Assembly (NCBI RefSeq): GCF_000385335.1
Contig: NZ_ARWA01000001.1
Coordinates: 1,566,001-1,630,000 of the forward strand
Direction: 5' to 3'
DNA length: 64,000 bases
From: Methyloferula stellata AR4
GTDB lineage: Bacteria; Pseudomonadota; Alphaproteobacteria; Rhizobiales; Beijerinckiaceae
The position numbers and the translations under genes are program-made. The notes under the pieces are model-generated. The model made no database searches, was not told the origin of the DNA, and saw only the letters and a program-made list of their open reading frames with translations. Positions 53,770 to 62,604 of this stretch are shown piece by piece. Within the stretch, counting starts at the first letter, position 1. Every line of letters begins with the position of its first letter.

Positions 53770-55113
53770 ATGGCACATGATCTCGACATTGATCTCGGCC
53801 GTAAATCGAGGCGTCTGCGCGTCGATACGCCGGTCCGGCTGCGCTGGCTCGCGGTCTTCGGCCAGACGATGGCGGTGTTTATCACGCATTTCGGCTTGGG
53901 CTTTCCCTTGCCGTTCGGGTTATGTCTGCTCGTCATAGCGGCTTCCACCTGGCTCAATGTCGGACTGCGCTTAAGGTTCGGCCGCAGCGACCGGTTTCAG
54001 GAGGGGCCGGCCGCCGCCATGCTCGCCTATGACCTGTTGCAATTATCGGCGCTTCTTTATCTGACGGGCGGCATCGAGAACCCGTTTTCGCTTCTCTTCC
54101 TCGCGCCGATCATGATCTCGGCGGCATCCTTGTCGGGCCGCAGCACATTCGGGCTGACCCTGCTGATGATCGCCGCCGCGACGGCTCTGACCTTCCATCA
54201 TTATCCCTTGCCCTGGTTTCCGGGCGAGACGCTCGACCTGCCATTTCTCTATCTCGCAGGCATTTGGACGGCGATCGTGCTCGGCGCGGCTTTCACGGCG
54301 GTCTATGCCTCACGCGTCGCCGAGGAAGCCCGAAAGCTCGCCGACGCCTTGGCGGCGACCGAACTCGTCATTGCGCGCGAACAGCATCTGACCCAGCTTG
54401 ACGGGCTCGCCGCCGCGGCCGCCCACGAACTCGGCACGCCGCTCGCGACCATCACGCTCGTTGCCAGGGATCTCGAAAAGCAGCTTGCGTCCAACCCGAC
54501 CTATCGCGAGGATATGGCTCTGCTGACCCAGGAAGTCGCCCGGTGCCGGACGATTTTAGGCAAGCTCACCTCTCTCGGCGATGATTCCACCTCAATTCTC
54601 GGCGATATGAGCCTGCGGCTTCTGCTCGAGGAGGTGGTCGGTCCGCAGCGGGATTTCGGTGTGGCGATCACGATCTCGTGCGATGGCCCAGGCTCCGCGC
54701 CGGTCTCCCGGCGCAATCCGGGGCTTATTTACGGCCTCGGCAATCTCATTGAAAATGCCATCGATTTTGCGAAATCCGAGGTTCGCATTATCGGGCAATG
54801 GACCAATAGCACTGTGAAGGTGGTCATCGAGGACGATGGCCCCGGCTTTTCGCCGGACGTTATCTCGCGGCTCGGCGAACCCTATGTAACGACGAAGACC
54901 GACCGCCGCGCCAAGATCGAGGAGGGCTCCGGGCTTGGGCTTGGGCTTTTTATCGCCAAAACACTCTTGGAACGCTCCGGAGCCAAGGTCGAGATGGACA
55001 ATGTTACGCCGCCGAAAAGCGGGGCAAAGATCACGATTCGCTGGCCGCGCGCTGTTTTCGAGGGAGGGCGCAGCATTCCGACGAGGGAGGAGCTTCAGGC
55101 GGCTTGGCGGTAA
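53770..55113 (+). CDS. regB: Redox sensor histidine kinase RegB/ActS/PrrB
   Basis: 447 residues. Six N-terminal membrane helices with the quinone-site motif LTGGIENPFSL, H-box HELGTPLATITL, a Cys in QEVARCRTIL that corresponds in position to the redox-active Cys of RegB proteins, and the ATPase core (NLIENAIDFA, VIEDDGPGFS, GSGLGLGLFIAKTL). Phosphorylates RegA when electron flow is restricted. The ATG at 53770 is chosen because the open frame upstream to 53425 overlaps the divergent ABC gene. regA follows after 113 bp. Confidence 0.93.
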   Translation: MAHDLDIDLGRKSRRLRVDTPVRLRWLAVFGQTMAVFITHFGLGFPLPFGLCLLVIAASTWLNVGLRLRFGRSDRFQEGPAAAMLAYDLLQLSALLYLTGGIENPFSLLFLAPIMISAASLSGRSTFGLTLLMIAAATALTFHHYPLPWFPGETLDLPFLYLAGIWTAIVLGAAFTAVYASRVAEEARKLADALAATELVIAREQHLTQLDGLAAAAAHELGTPLATITLVARDLEKQLASNPTYREDMALLTQEVARCRTILGKLTSLGDDSTSILGDMSLRLLLEEVVGPQRDFGVAITISCDGPGSAPVSRRNPGLIYGLGNLIENAIDFAKSEVRIIGQWTNSTVKVVIEDDGPGFSPDVISRLGEPYVTTKTDRRAKIEEGSGLGLGLFIAKTLLERSGAKVEMDNVTPPKSGAKITIRWPRAVFEGGRSIPTREELQAAWR

Positions 55114-55226
55114 AAGTCTATTTTGGTTTGGCATCAAGCCGTTAGCCAAAACCTCAGATCATGCTCATATTTTGTGCCAAAAGCCGCTACAGACGGCTAG
55201 AATAGAATTAAGAAAGGCGCCAACCG

Positions 55227-55823
55227 ATGAAAAATGACATTGCCGACCCGCCACCAGAGGCAAAAACCAGCGAAGCCATGCTCCCGCCGCTCTCCGACGC
55301 GGAGAAATCGCTTCTTATCGTCGATGACGACAAGCCGTTTCTGACCCGCGTCGCGCGCGCCATGGAAACCCGCGGGTTCATCGTCTCGCAGGCTTCGTCC
55401 GTGGCCGAGGGGCTGGCCGCGATCGCCAAAGCGCCGCCGGCATTCGCCGTGATCGACATGCGGCTCGCCGACGGCAACGGCCTCGACGTGATTTCCGAAT
55501 TGAAGGCGAAGCGCCCGGATGCGCGCGGCATCATCCTCACCGGCTATGGCAATATCGTCACGGCGGTGACGGCGGTGAAGCTCGGCGCCTTCGACTATCT
55601 GGCAAAACCGGCCGATGCCGACGAGATCTTCAATGCATTGATGGCGACGCGGCACGACAAGGCCGAACTGCCGGAAAACCCGATGTCGGCCGATCGCGTG
55701 CGCTGGGAGCATATTCAGCGCATCTACGAGCTCTGCGGCCGTAATGTTTCGGAGACCGCGCGGCGGTTGAACATGCACCGGCGTACCTTGCAGCGCATTC
55801 TGGCGAAACGCGCGCCGCGGTAA
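55227..55823 (+). CDS. regA: Response regulator RegA/ActR/PrrA
   Basis: 198 residues. Receiver with LLIVDDDKPFLTRVARAMET, phosphoacceptor Asp in FAVIDMRLADGNGLDV, Thr in IILTGYGN and Lys in YLAKPADADEI, a proline linker, then the Fis-type helix-turn-helix NVSETARRLNMHRRTLQRI, nearly invariant in this family. Global redox regulator of respiration, carbon and nitrogen fixation in alphaproteobacteria. Partner regB is directly upstream; nifH lies about 8 kb away. Confidence 0.96.
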   Translation: MKNDIADPPPEAKTSEAMLPPLSDAEKSLLIVDDDKPFLTRVARAMETRGFIVSQASSVAEGLAAIAKAPPAFAVIDMRLADGNGLDVISELKAKRPDARGIILTGYGNIVTAVTAVKLGAFDYLAKPADADEIFNALMATRHDKAELPENPMSADRVRWEHIQRIYELCGRNVSETARRLNMHRRTLQRILAKRAPR

Positions 55824-55843
55824 TAATCCCGACCGTCGATGCC

Positions 55844-55950
55844 GTCATGCGCGGACTTGATCCGCGCATCCAACAACGTTGCTTCTCGTAAGCGGCGATT
55901 GCCTAACATCTTGCGTGCGCCTGGATGCGCGGATCAAGTCCGCGCAGGAC
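55844..55950. repeat. Long inverted repeat, family F copy 2
   Basis: GTCATGCGCGGACTTGATCC, GCGCATCCAAC ... GCCTGGATGCGCGGATCAAG, TCCGCGCAGGAC. Same outer arms as 45122-45263 with a different ~45-bp centre. Immediately downstream of regA. Confidence 0.8.
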
Positions 55951-56025
55951 GCGCCCAACGTTTCGGGATTATCCTTCCACCTCACCAATTCATGCCGGTT
56001 GCCCGACCTGAACGCGCATGACCTT

Positions 56026-56403
56026 TTAAGGAGATGCATAAACTGTAAAAGTGATCTCGCATTGAATACTTGCGAGCGAGGAAAGCGTCTCATTGGATAT
56101 TGAAAAGGATGCTTCGTGAGGTTCACGACCTCCTTGAATGCCTATGTCCAGCCTTCGAAAATCGCATCGGTCCCACAGAATTTTCCCTTCGGGCGCAAGC
56201 GATCGAATGACTCCAATGAAATTGAATAGCGTCTCTTCGAGAGACTTATAATCTTTCCCCAATTCCAGAGCCGCTTCTTGCCCGTTGTTGTTAAGGACCA
56301 ACATGGACGGCTCAAGAAACTCAAGAAGCTTTTCCAGACCTCCAGAGGATCTCACGAGTAAGTCGACGTTGAGAAAGGTCGTAACAGAATTTGCCGGCGA
56401 CAT
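56026..56403 (-). CDS. Hypothetical soluble protein
   Basis: 125 residues from ATG 56403 (MSPANSVTTFLNVDLLVRSS). Alternating hydrophobic pattern, no signal or membrane helix, and a C-terminal beta-like end LASIQCEITFTVYASP. The style (a strand-rich protein with FSISNETLSSLASIQ) recalls small immunity-like or DUF4279-like proteins, but no family is assigned. It lies downstream of and co-directional with egtD's end region. Confidence 0.55.
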   Translation of the reverse strand: MSPANSVTTFLNVDLLVRSSGGLEKLLEFLEPSMLVLNNNGQEAALELGKDYKSLEETLFNFIGVIRSLAPEGKILWDRCDFRRLDIGIQGGREPHEASFSISNETLSSLASIQCEITFTVYASP

Positions 56404-56459
56404 TGAAGACCCTTGCCGTCCAAGCACAAGCCATTTGCTCGTTAGGTCGCAGACTAATT

Positions 56460-57431
56460 TCAGTTTTCGACAATCACCAATTCATGCAGGCTGAACAGGC
56501 CGTCGGGATCGGTCCAAGCCTGACGCGGCGTCCAGCCCGCTTGCCGCGCGAGATCCTGAAAACCTTCGATCGTATATTTGTAGGAATTCTCGGTGTGGAT
56601 CTTCTCGCCTTCTTCGAAGGCGAAGCTCTTGCCGCGTACGTCGACCGTCTGCGCGCGCTTCGACACGATGTGAATTTCGACGCGGCTCTCCGCGTCGTTG
56701 AACTTCGCTTGATGCGCGAAAGCATCGAGATCGAAATTGGCGCCGAGATCGCGGTTCGCGCGGGCCAGAATATTGAGGTTGAAAGCGGCGGTGACGCCTT
56801 GCGCATCGTCATAGGCGGCTTCGAGCCTCGTAATGTCCTTGCGCAGATCGATGCCGATCAAAAGCCGTCCGCCATTTTTCAACGTATGCGCCATGGCGGC
56901 GAGCAAGGCGCGCGCTTCGTCGGGAATGAAATTGCCGATCGTCGAGCCGGGAAAAAACCCGAGACGCGGGCGCCGTGCAAGCTCGCTCGGCAAAGTCAGA
57001 TCCGCGCGGAAGTCACCAATCACCGGCAGCACACGTAATGTCGGAAACCGCGCATGCAGACGCAGCTTTGCTTCAGCAAGCGCATCGCCCGACACATCGA
57101 TCGGGACATAGGCCGCAAGACTTGCCATCGCGGTAAGGACGATCTCGGTCTTGCGGCTTGAGCCCGAACCGAATTCGATCAGCACGCTGCCGGGCGGTGT
57201 ATGCGCGGCTATGCTTTTCGCCTGCGCTTCGAGGATCGCGATCTCCGAACGCGTCGGATAATATTCCGGCAGTTGCGTGATCTGCTCGAAGAGTTCGCTG
57301 CCTTGCGCATCGTAGAAGAAGCGACAGGGAAGCGATTTTTGCGGCGCCGACAATCCGTCGATCAGAGCGCTAGCAAATTCATCGTCCGGCGCCAGGGCGG
57401 GGGCGGTCTTCGCGGAAATGGCAGGCGACAT
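56460..57431 (-). CDS. egtD: L-histidine N-alpha-methyltransferase
   Basis: 323 residues. Trimethylates histidine to hercynine, the first step to ergothioneine. Family block YDAQGSELFEQITQLPEYYPTRSE near residue 40, AdoMet region VLIEFGSGSSRKTEIVLTAM, and FFPGSTIGNFIPDEA. It starts directly after the egtB stop (TGAATG), so the two genes form one translational unit. Confidence 0.95.
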   Translation of the reverse strand: MSPAISAKTAPALAPDDEFASALIDGLSAPQKSLPCRFFYDAQGSELFEQITQLPEYYPTRSEIAILEAQAKSIAAHTPPGSVLIEFGSGSSRKTEIVLTAMASLAAYVPIDVSGDALAEAKLRLHARFPTLRVLPVIGDFRADLTLPSELARRPRLGFFPGSTIGNFIPDEARALLAAMAHTLKNGGRLLIGIDLRKDITRLEAAYDDAQGVTAAFNLNILARANRDLGANFDLDAFAHQAKFNDAESRVEIHIVSKRAQTVDVRGKSFAFEEGEKIHTENSYKYTIEGFQDLARQAGWTPRQAWTDPDGLFSLHELVIVEN

Positions 57432-58730
57432 TCAGGCCTCGTCGGCTAGGCGCAGACCGCAAAACTGCCAGCGCTGATGGGGATAGAAGAAATTGCGATA
57501 GGTTCGACGCGCGTGTGAATCGGGCGTGACGCATGAGGCGCCGCGCAACACCTGCTCGGAGCACATGAACTTGCCGTTATATTCGCCGATCGCGCCTTCC
57601 GCCGGACGATAGCCGGGGTAGGGCGCATAGGCGCTCTGTGTCCACTCCCATACATCGCCAAAGATTTGCGACAGCATCATGTCGGTCGATGTCTTGGCGG
57701 GCAAAGGCCGCAAGGCGCCGCTATTCAGCATATTGCCTTCGACGGCAACGCTCGATGCGGCGATCTCCCATTCGAACTCCGTCGGTAGGCGCTTACCGGT
57801 CCAACGGGCGTATGCATCGGCCTCGTAAAAACTGACATGACTCACGGGCGCCGCAGGATCGACGGGGGCGAGACCATAGAGAGTCATCTGATGCCAGACG
57901 CCATCTTGCTCTTCCCAATAGGCTGGTGCCCGCCAATTGTCTTCATGGATCTTAGCCCATCCGTCGGCGAGCCAATGCTGATGGGTGTCATAGCCGCCGT
58001 CGCGCATGAATTCTTGCCATTCGCCATTGGTGACGAGGCGGTCGGCGAGCTTGAAGGGATTGACGAATACCCGATGCGGCGGCGATTCATTGTCATAGGC
58101 AAAGACCGGCTCCGCATGCCCGATCGTATAGAGACCGCCGCCGAACGAGATCCAGCGTAACGGCCGCGTATCTTGTGCCGACACCGCAAATGGCGTTTCG
58201 CGATAGGCAGGCCGCAAAGGGTTGGAACCGAACAGGCTCAGAATATCGGTCAGCAGCAATTCCTGATGCTGTTGTTCATGGTTCAAGCCGACCTCAAGAA
58301 GGTACGCGATCTGCGGTTCATGGGCTTGCCCGCTCGCAAAAAGCTGCGCGAGGCCGGCATCGACATGCGCGCGATAGCTCCGCACATCGGCGGCGCTCGG
58401 CCGCGAAAGAAGCCCGCGTGCTGGTCTTGGATGACGCGCGCCTTGTGCCTCGTAATAGGAATTGAAGCAGTAATTATAGTGCGGATCGAAAATCCGGTAC
58501 CCGGATAGGAAGGGCTGCAGCACGAAGGTCTCGAAGAACCAGCTCGTATGCGCGAGATGCCATTTCGTCGGACTTGCGTCCGGAAAGGCTTGAACGGTTT
58601 GATCTTCGTCGGTGAGTGGCGCGGCGAGATCCAGCGTCAGTCTTCGTGTGGTGAGGAGATTTTGGTCCAGATCGACCGGAACCGCGCGAAGGCCATGGGT
58701 TTTGGGCTTTGCGTTCGACGGGCTTGCCAT
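57432..58730 (-). CDS. egtB: Ergothioneine biosynthesis protein EgtB (hercynine oxygenase)
   Basis: 432 residues. A non-haem iron sulfoxide synthase joining hercynine to a thiol. Iron ligands: His in KWHLAHTSWFFE and the HX3HXE motif LNHEQQHQELL, followed by a C-terminal formylglycine-enzyme-like fold (FGDVWEWTQSAYAPYPGYRP, VLRGASCVTPDSHARRTYRN). ATG 58730 has CGGAG at good spacing; the open frame to 59003 is noncoding lead-in. Only EgtB and EgtD are present; that two-gene form is common in alphaproteobacteria. Confidence 0.94.
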   Translation of the reverse strand: MASPSNAKPKTHGLRAVPVDLDQNLLTTRRLTLDLAAPLTDEDQTVQAFPDASPTKWHLAHTSWFFETFVLQPFLSGYRIFDPHYNYCFNSYYEAQGARHPRPARGLLSRPSAADVRSYRAHVDAGLAQLFASGQAHEPQIAYLLEVGLNHEQQHQELLLTDILSLFGSNPLRPAYRETPFAVSAQDTRPLRWISFGGGLYTIGHAEPVFAYDNESPPHRVFVNPFKLADRLVTNGEWQEFMRDGGYDTHQHWLADGWAKIHEDNWRAPAYWEEQDGVWHQMTLYGLAPVDPAAPVSHVSFYEADAYARWTGKRLPTEFEWEIAASSVAVEGNMLNSGALRPLPAKTSTDMMLSQIFGDVWEWTQSAYAPYPGYRPAEGAIGEYNGKFMCSEQVLRGASCVTPDSHARRTYRNFFYPHQRWQFCGLRLADEA

Positions 58731-59015
58731 GAGAACTCCGACGGGAACGTTGGATGCTTGTCTAGGATAGTGGGGGCGTAAGCGTCGTTTCCAACCGCCT
58801 CGAGGGTCTTCCCTAAGGCCACGGGCATTTGAGAGTTGCGCGGTTAGAATGTGGGCTTTAGAGGCCGCGAAACAATAGCTGCGGCCACGGTCACTTAAAC
58901 GGAATAATCTTGCAAAGGTTGCAGAATGATCGTGGAAATCTATCCTCGATCCGCAATTCGGAAAGCCGCTGGACTTCGTTACAGTCGGCAGCTCAAACCT
59001 CATGTTTCCAGCAGG

Positions 59016-59819
59016 TTAAGAGGCTTTCTTGCGCTTGATCGCGTCGCGCATCAGATTGAGACACTCGACCGAGGATGCCATATCGAGCGCCGTGAGGCCG
59101 AGATCCGTGTCGAAAAGCGGGTCGGCGCCAGCCGCGAGCAGCGTGGCGACGGCATTCGCGCGGCCGGAAGAGGCCGCGAACATCAAGGGTGTCGCAGCAT
59201 TTACGTTAATGTGCTGCACATTGATGCCCGCATCGATGAGAAGCTGCATGTTCTCGGTGATTTCGCCGACGCAGGCGAGCCATAAAGCCTGATTGCCGTC
59301 GGCATTGACGGCATGAATATCGGCACCTGCCGCCAATAGCTCCTTGACGAAGGCGGGCGGCGCGAGCCGCACCGCGAGCATCAAAGGCGTCGCCTGATCC
59401 TTGTTATGTGTATTCACGTCATTCGGCGCAAAACCGTGCTCCGCAAGAAAAGCCTGCAGCTCTTTGCTCAGCGTCACGGACGCGGCGGCGCCAGGCTTCG
59501 GCGCCATGCTTTCGGCATGCGCCCAGGCCTCATAGCCGCCGTCGAGGCTGTAGACGTCGGCAAAGCCATGATCGGCGAAATGCTTTGCATAGGCCTGGCT
59601 CGAATTACCGTGATAGCAGCAGATGATGAGCGGCTTGTCTTTCGGCGTATTCGTCAGGAATGTTTGAAAATTCTCTTTCGTCGCGAGTGCCGACCCCTCG
59701 ATGTGGCCGCGCCGGTAGGAATCTGCGTCGCGCACGTCGAGCACAAGCGCGTCGCCGCGGCCCATGATGCCGCGCGCCGTGGCGACATCGATCCTTTGAA
59801 AGCCCGCTGCCTGTGCCAT
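59016..59819 (-). CDS. Rhodanese domain plus ankyrin repeats
   Basis: 267 residues. A single-domain rhodanese (GDALVLDVRDADSYRRGHIE, active-site loop CCYHGNSSQAYAKHF) is joined to three or four ankyrin repeats (QATPLMLAVRLAPPAFVKEL, DGNQALWLACVGEITENMQL, AATPLMFAASSGRANAVATL). Possibly carries persulfide sulfur and binds a partner through the repeats. It is downstream of the SagB-rhodanese gene on the same strand (46-bp gap), whose rhodanese is related: both have ...KDKP-(L/V)-I-CYHGN-(S/A)-S. Confidence 0.88.
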   Translation of the reverse strand: MAQAAGFQRIDVATARGIMGRGDALVLDVRDADSYRRGHIEGSALATKENFQTFLTNTPKDKPLIICCYHGNSSQAYAKHFADHGFADVYSLDGGYEAWAHAESMAPKPGAAASVTLSKELQAFLAEHGFAPNDVNTHNKDQATPLMLAVRLAPPAFVKELLAAGADIHAVNADGNQALWLACVGEITENMQLLIDAGINVQHINVNAATPLMFAASSGRANAVATLLAAGADPLFDTDLGLTALDMASSVECLNLMRDAIKRKKAS

Positions 59820-59865
59820 GATCTTTTCCCGTCTGCTGAGTGGTGGTCAGCGGTTCGCTCAATTA

Positions 59866-61842
59866 CTACCCTTTGACCCAGGCTTCGAAGCCACCGTCGA
59901 GACTATAGACCTTCTTGAAGCGGAAATCGGTGAAGGTCTGCGCCCGGATCTGGCTCGCATTGCCATGATAGCAATAGATGAGCACGGGCTTGTCCTTCGG
60001 CGTCGTCATCAAAAAATTCGAAATGTTGGAATCGTTCACGAATTCCGCGCCTTCGATATGGCCTTGCTCGTAAGATCCCATGTCGCGCGAATCGAGAATG
60101 AGGGGATCGGCATCCTTGATGAGCGTGCGTGCAAACGCGACATCCACGCGTTCAAAGCCTGTGTCTTCTGCCATGGCTGCGGGTCCTTTTTTGTCTGAGT
60201 CTTGTGTCTCTGGTTTGGTCCGGTCGCCATAGGGCGGTTCGGTCTGAATGCGCGTGTCGACCAGCCCTGCGCCGACGGTGAAATGATAGAGCGAGGCGAA
60301 ACTCGCATCCTTCAAACCCAGCACTTCGTGCATGGAATCGTCGAAATAGCAGCCGACGCCCGTGCCGCGGAAACCGAGGGCTTCGGATTCCAGATAAAGC
60401 ACTTGGCCGATGAGGCCGGCTTCCCAATGCAATTGCTTGTAGCGCCATGGCTCGGCCCGCACGAGGCCTTCGAATTCGGCGATCATGCCCATGCCGAAAC
60501 AGGCGTCCGATGCGATCGCCTGACCGCAGAAAATCGTGCGCGCCATTTTGGTCATGTCGCCGGCGAGCAATTGATAGAAGGCGAGTTGCGGCGGCACATG
60601 GTCGGGCACGCGCCATTTGAACTCGGGATTGATCGCTTGCCGCAGCGGCATTTCGGCTTCGGGATTGCGCACCAGAATATAGATGCCGGGCTCGATCCCA
60701 TCGACGCGATGGATGAAGAACACCGGATGGATGCGCGGCTGAAAGGTCCAGACATCCCAAGGCGCGACCGGGCGCGGCAGCAGGCGATCGATCAAATGAT
60801 AGAAGGCGCCGGAGCCCATCCGCGCGCTGCGGTCGAAGGCCTGGGCGCTGCGCCGGTTCAAGATCACGCTGGTTGCGAGTTCGTTTGAGCCTTCGCCGAT
60901 GCCCGGATGATTGGCGCGATAGGGCGCTTCCGCGACGGTGCCGGTCTTGCGCGTGGCGAGCGAGGCTTCGTCGATGACCGGCCAGCGATACATCGGGTGC
61001 TTGTCGAGCACATTGGCCTTCCCCGCCCAATCGGCGAGACGATCCGCGACGAAGCTTTGATCGGTTTGCGACAATGGCGTCACCGTGGCGCCGGTGCTGA
61101 TCGAGAGGATGAGATCGGGGGCCTCATGTTCGGCCTTGCCGATGAAATCATCGGCGCGATCGATGCCGAGCAATGCCGCGATATCCCGCGCGGTGAGCCC
61201 TTCGACCATGTCCACTTTCCAGCCGAGCGCGCCGGCCGCGTAGCGCAAAGCGCCGATCGCGTGACCGACATCCATCTGACAATAGCGGAAGGCGCGCTCG
61301 CCATATTTCCAGGCCTCTCGCCAATGGATGGACGAGAGCCCGATCCAGAGGCGGGGTGCCGCTTTTTTCGCCGCACCATCGGCGATCCGGCATCTTTGCT
61401 CGAGGCTATGATCGCGGCTGACGTAATGGTGGACGCCGTCGGCGATCCCTTCGATCCCCTCCGCCAGGACATAGGCCTCGGTCGGATGCAGATTGCCGCT
61501 CGACGGATTGGCGCGTAAAGCCCAGCGGTCGGGACCATATTGCTTCCAGGCGGTCAGGCCCATGGACAGTTGCAACAAGGCGCCGACAGAATCGGCCGAG
61601 ATGGCGGCGGGCGTGACGTTCTCGCCCGAATAGATCTCGGCGAATGTGGTTTTGATCGCGGCCGCGCTGAGCGGCAAAAGCATGCGCGGCGCATCGGCAT
61701 ATTCGCGGAAGGGATTGGGCTGCGAATCCCAATCGAGCGTTTCGGGACCCGCCGCATAACGCTGCAGCGAATGTTTGGTGCGCTGATGATAGGCGAGGAT
61801 CGTTTCCGCGGCGCTTGCCGCTTGATCTGGCGCTATGGTCAT
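59866..61842 (-). CDS. SagB-type nitroreductase fused to a rhodanese domain
   Basis: 658 residues. Two tandem nitroreductase-like halves of the SagB type (AETILAYHQRTKHSLQRYAA onward and LATSVILNRRSAQAFDRSARM onward), then a linker and a C-terminal rhodanese (DADPLILDSRDMGSYEQGHIE, loop YCYHGNASQIRAQTF). SagB-type flavoproteins oxidise or reduce substrates with FMN; the linked rhodanese suggests persulfide chemistry. It overlaps the nitrogenase-associated gene by four bases (ATGA), so it is translated with it. Substrate unknown. Confidence 0.85.
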   Translation of the reverse strand: MTIAPDQAASAAETILAYHQRTKHSLQRYAAGPETLDWDSQPNPFREYADAPRMLLPLSAAAIKTTFAEIYSGENVTPAAISADSVGALLQLSMGLTAWKQYGPDRWALRANPSSGNLHPTEAYVLAEGIEGIADGVHHYVSRDHSLEQRCRIADGAAKKAAPRLWIGLSSIHWREAWKYGERAFRYCQMDVGHAIGALRYAAGALGWKVDMVEGLTARDIAALLGIDRADDFIGKAEHEAPDLILSISTGATVTPLSQTDQSFVADRLADWAGKANVLDKHPMYRWPVIDEASLATRKTGTVAEAPYRANHPGIGEGSNELATSVILNRRSAQAFDRSARMGSGAFYHLIDRLLPRPVAPWDVWTFQPRIHPVFFIHRVDGIEPGIYILVRNPEAEMPLRQAINPEFKWRVPDHVPPQLAFYQLLAGDMTKMARTIFCGQAIASDACFGMGMIAEFEGLVRAEPWRYKQLHWEAGLIGQVLYLESEALGFRGTGVGCYFDDSMHEVLGLKDASFASLYHFTVGAGLVDTRIQTEPPYGDRTKPETQDSDKKGPAAMAEDTGFERVDVAFARTLIKDADPLILDSRDMGSYEQGHIEGAEFVNDSNISNFLMTTPKDKPVLIYCYHGNASQIRAQTFTDFRFKKVYSLDGGFEAWVKG

Positions 61843-62291
61843 GAGGGGGTCGTTTCGCTGACGGAAGGTGTGGGGGAATCGGGCGAGGCTTGGGGCTTGC
61901 GCCTGCAGGTTTCGAGATCGGCCGGCGCCGCATGGGCCTTTTCAAGCCCGATCCAGGCTTCGACTTCGGCGGGATCGAATCCGACATTGCGGCGTCCGGC
62001 GGCTTCCATCAGTGGGCGCCGGATCAGGATCGGTTCGGCGAGCATCAAGGCGAGCGCGGTGTCGGCATCGACGCCACCCGGCTTGATCTCGCCGGATTTG
62101 ACCTTGGGTGCGGCCTTGTTGAACCAGTCCGCGACTGGCTTGCCGGCGAAGTAACTGCGCAGGAGATCGGCGGTCCAGGCTTCGGTCAGAAGATCGCGGA
62201 TTTCAAGCTCGTGGCCCGCCGCGGTCAGAAGCTGCTTTTGCCGCGCATTGTTCGAACAGCCGGGCTTCTCGTAGAAGATGACTTGGGTCAT
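61839..62291 (-). CDS. Nitrogenase-associated ArsC/Spx-like protein
   Basis: 150 residues with a thioredoxin-fold ArsC/Spx start MTQVIFYEKPGCSNNARQKQ and the family middle GKPVADWFNKAAPKVKSGEI. This matches the TIGR01616-type 'nitrogenase-associated protein' (recognised from memory, not searched). Cys in PGCSNN may be redox-active. ATG 62291 has GAGAGG upstream; the open frame to 62393 is repeat-derived. First gene of the run toward the SagB-rhodanese and rhodanese-ankyrin genes. Confidence 0.8.
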   Translation of the reverse strand: MTQVIFYEKPGCSNNARQKQLLTAAGHELEIRDLLTEAWTADLLRSYFAGKPVADWFNKAAPKVKSGEIKPGGVDADTALALMLAEPILIRRPLMEAAGRRNVGFDPAEVEAWIGLEKAHAAPADLETCRRKPQASPDSPTPSVSETTPS

Positions 62292-62323
62292 CGGACCTCT
62301 CGGACAGCAAAGTATTCGGGCAA

Positions 62324-62436
62324 GAGCGGGATGAGGAAAAGTGGGCACCGGTTTTCCGCCCGCATCCCGCTCTAAGCTATTAAAATCGATCACGTTATGA
62401 TTTTGGGTCGAACCGATTCAAAATCATCGTGATCTT
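62324..62436. repeat. Family D repeat, copy 3
   Basis: GAGCGGGATGAGGAAAAGTG ... CGGTTTTCCGCCCGCATCCC ... TCTAAGCTATTAAAATCGAT ... GATTTTGGGTCGAACCGATT ... TCATCGTGATCTT. Closest to the copy at 29063-29176. Confidence 0.8.
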
Positions 62437-62547
62437 GTGCGCGGGAACCCCGCTATTTATTCAACTTTTACTGCGTATCGCGCTTTAGAAGCGCTTCACG
62501 TCAATGTCGGAAAGCCGCCATCCGGTATTCGTACCGTCCACATCAAA

Positions 62548-62577
62548 CGACCGTCGCCTCCCGGGAGGCGACGGTCG
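62548..62577 (-). terminator. Perfect 30-bp palindrome, probable terminator of the receiver gene
   Basis: CGACCGTCGCCTCCC joined directly to its reverse complement GGGAGGCGACGGTCG. On the minus strand it is followed by TTTGATG, a short T-run, 28 bp past the receiver-like gene's stop. Confidence 0.6.
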
Positions 62578-62604
62578 CCGTAACTTTGCAGCTCTCGACA
62601 GGCC

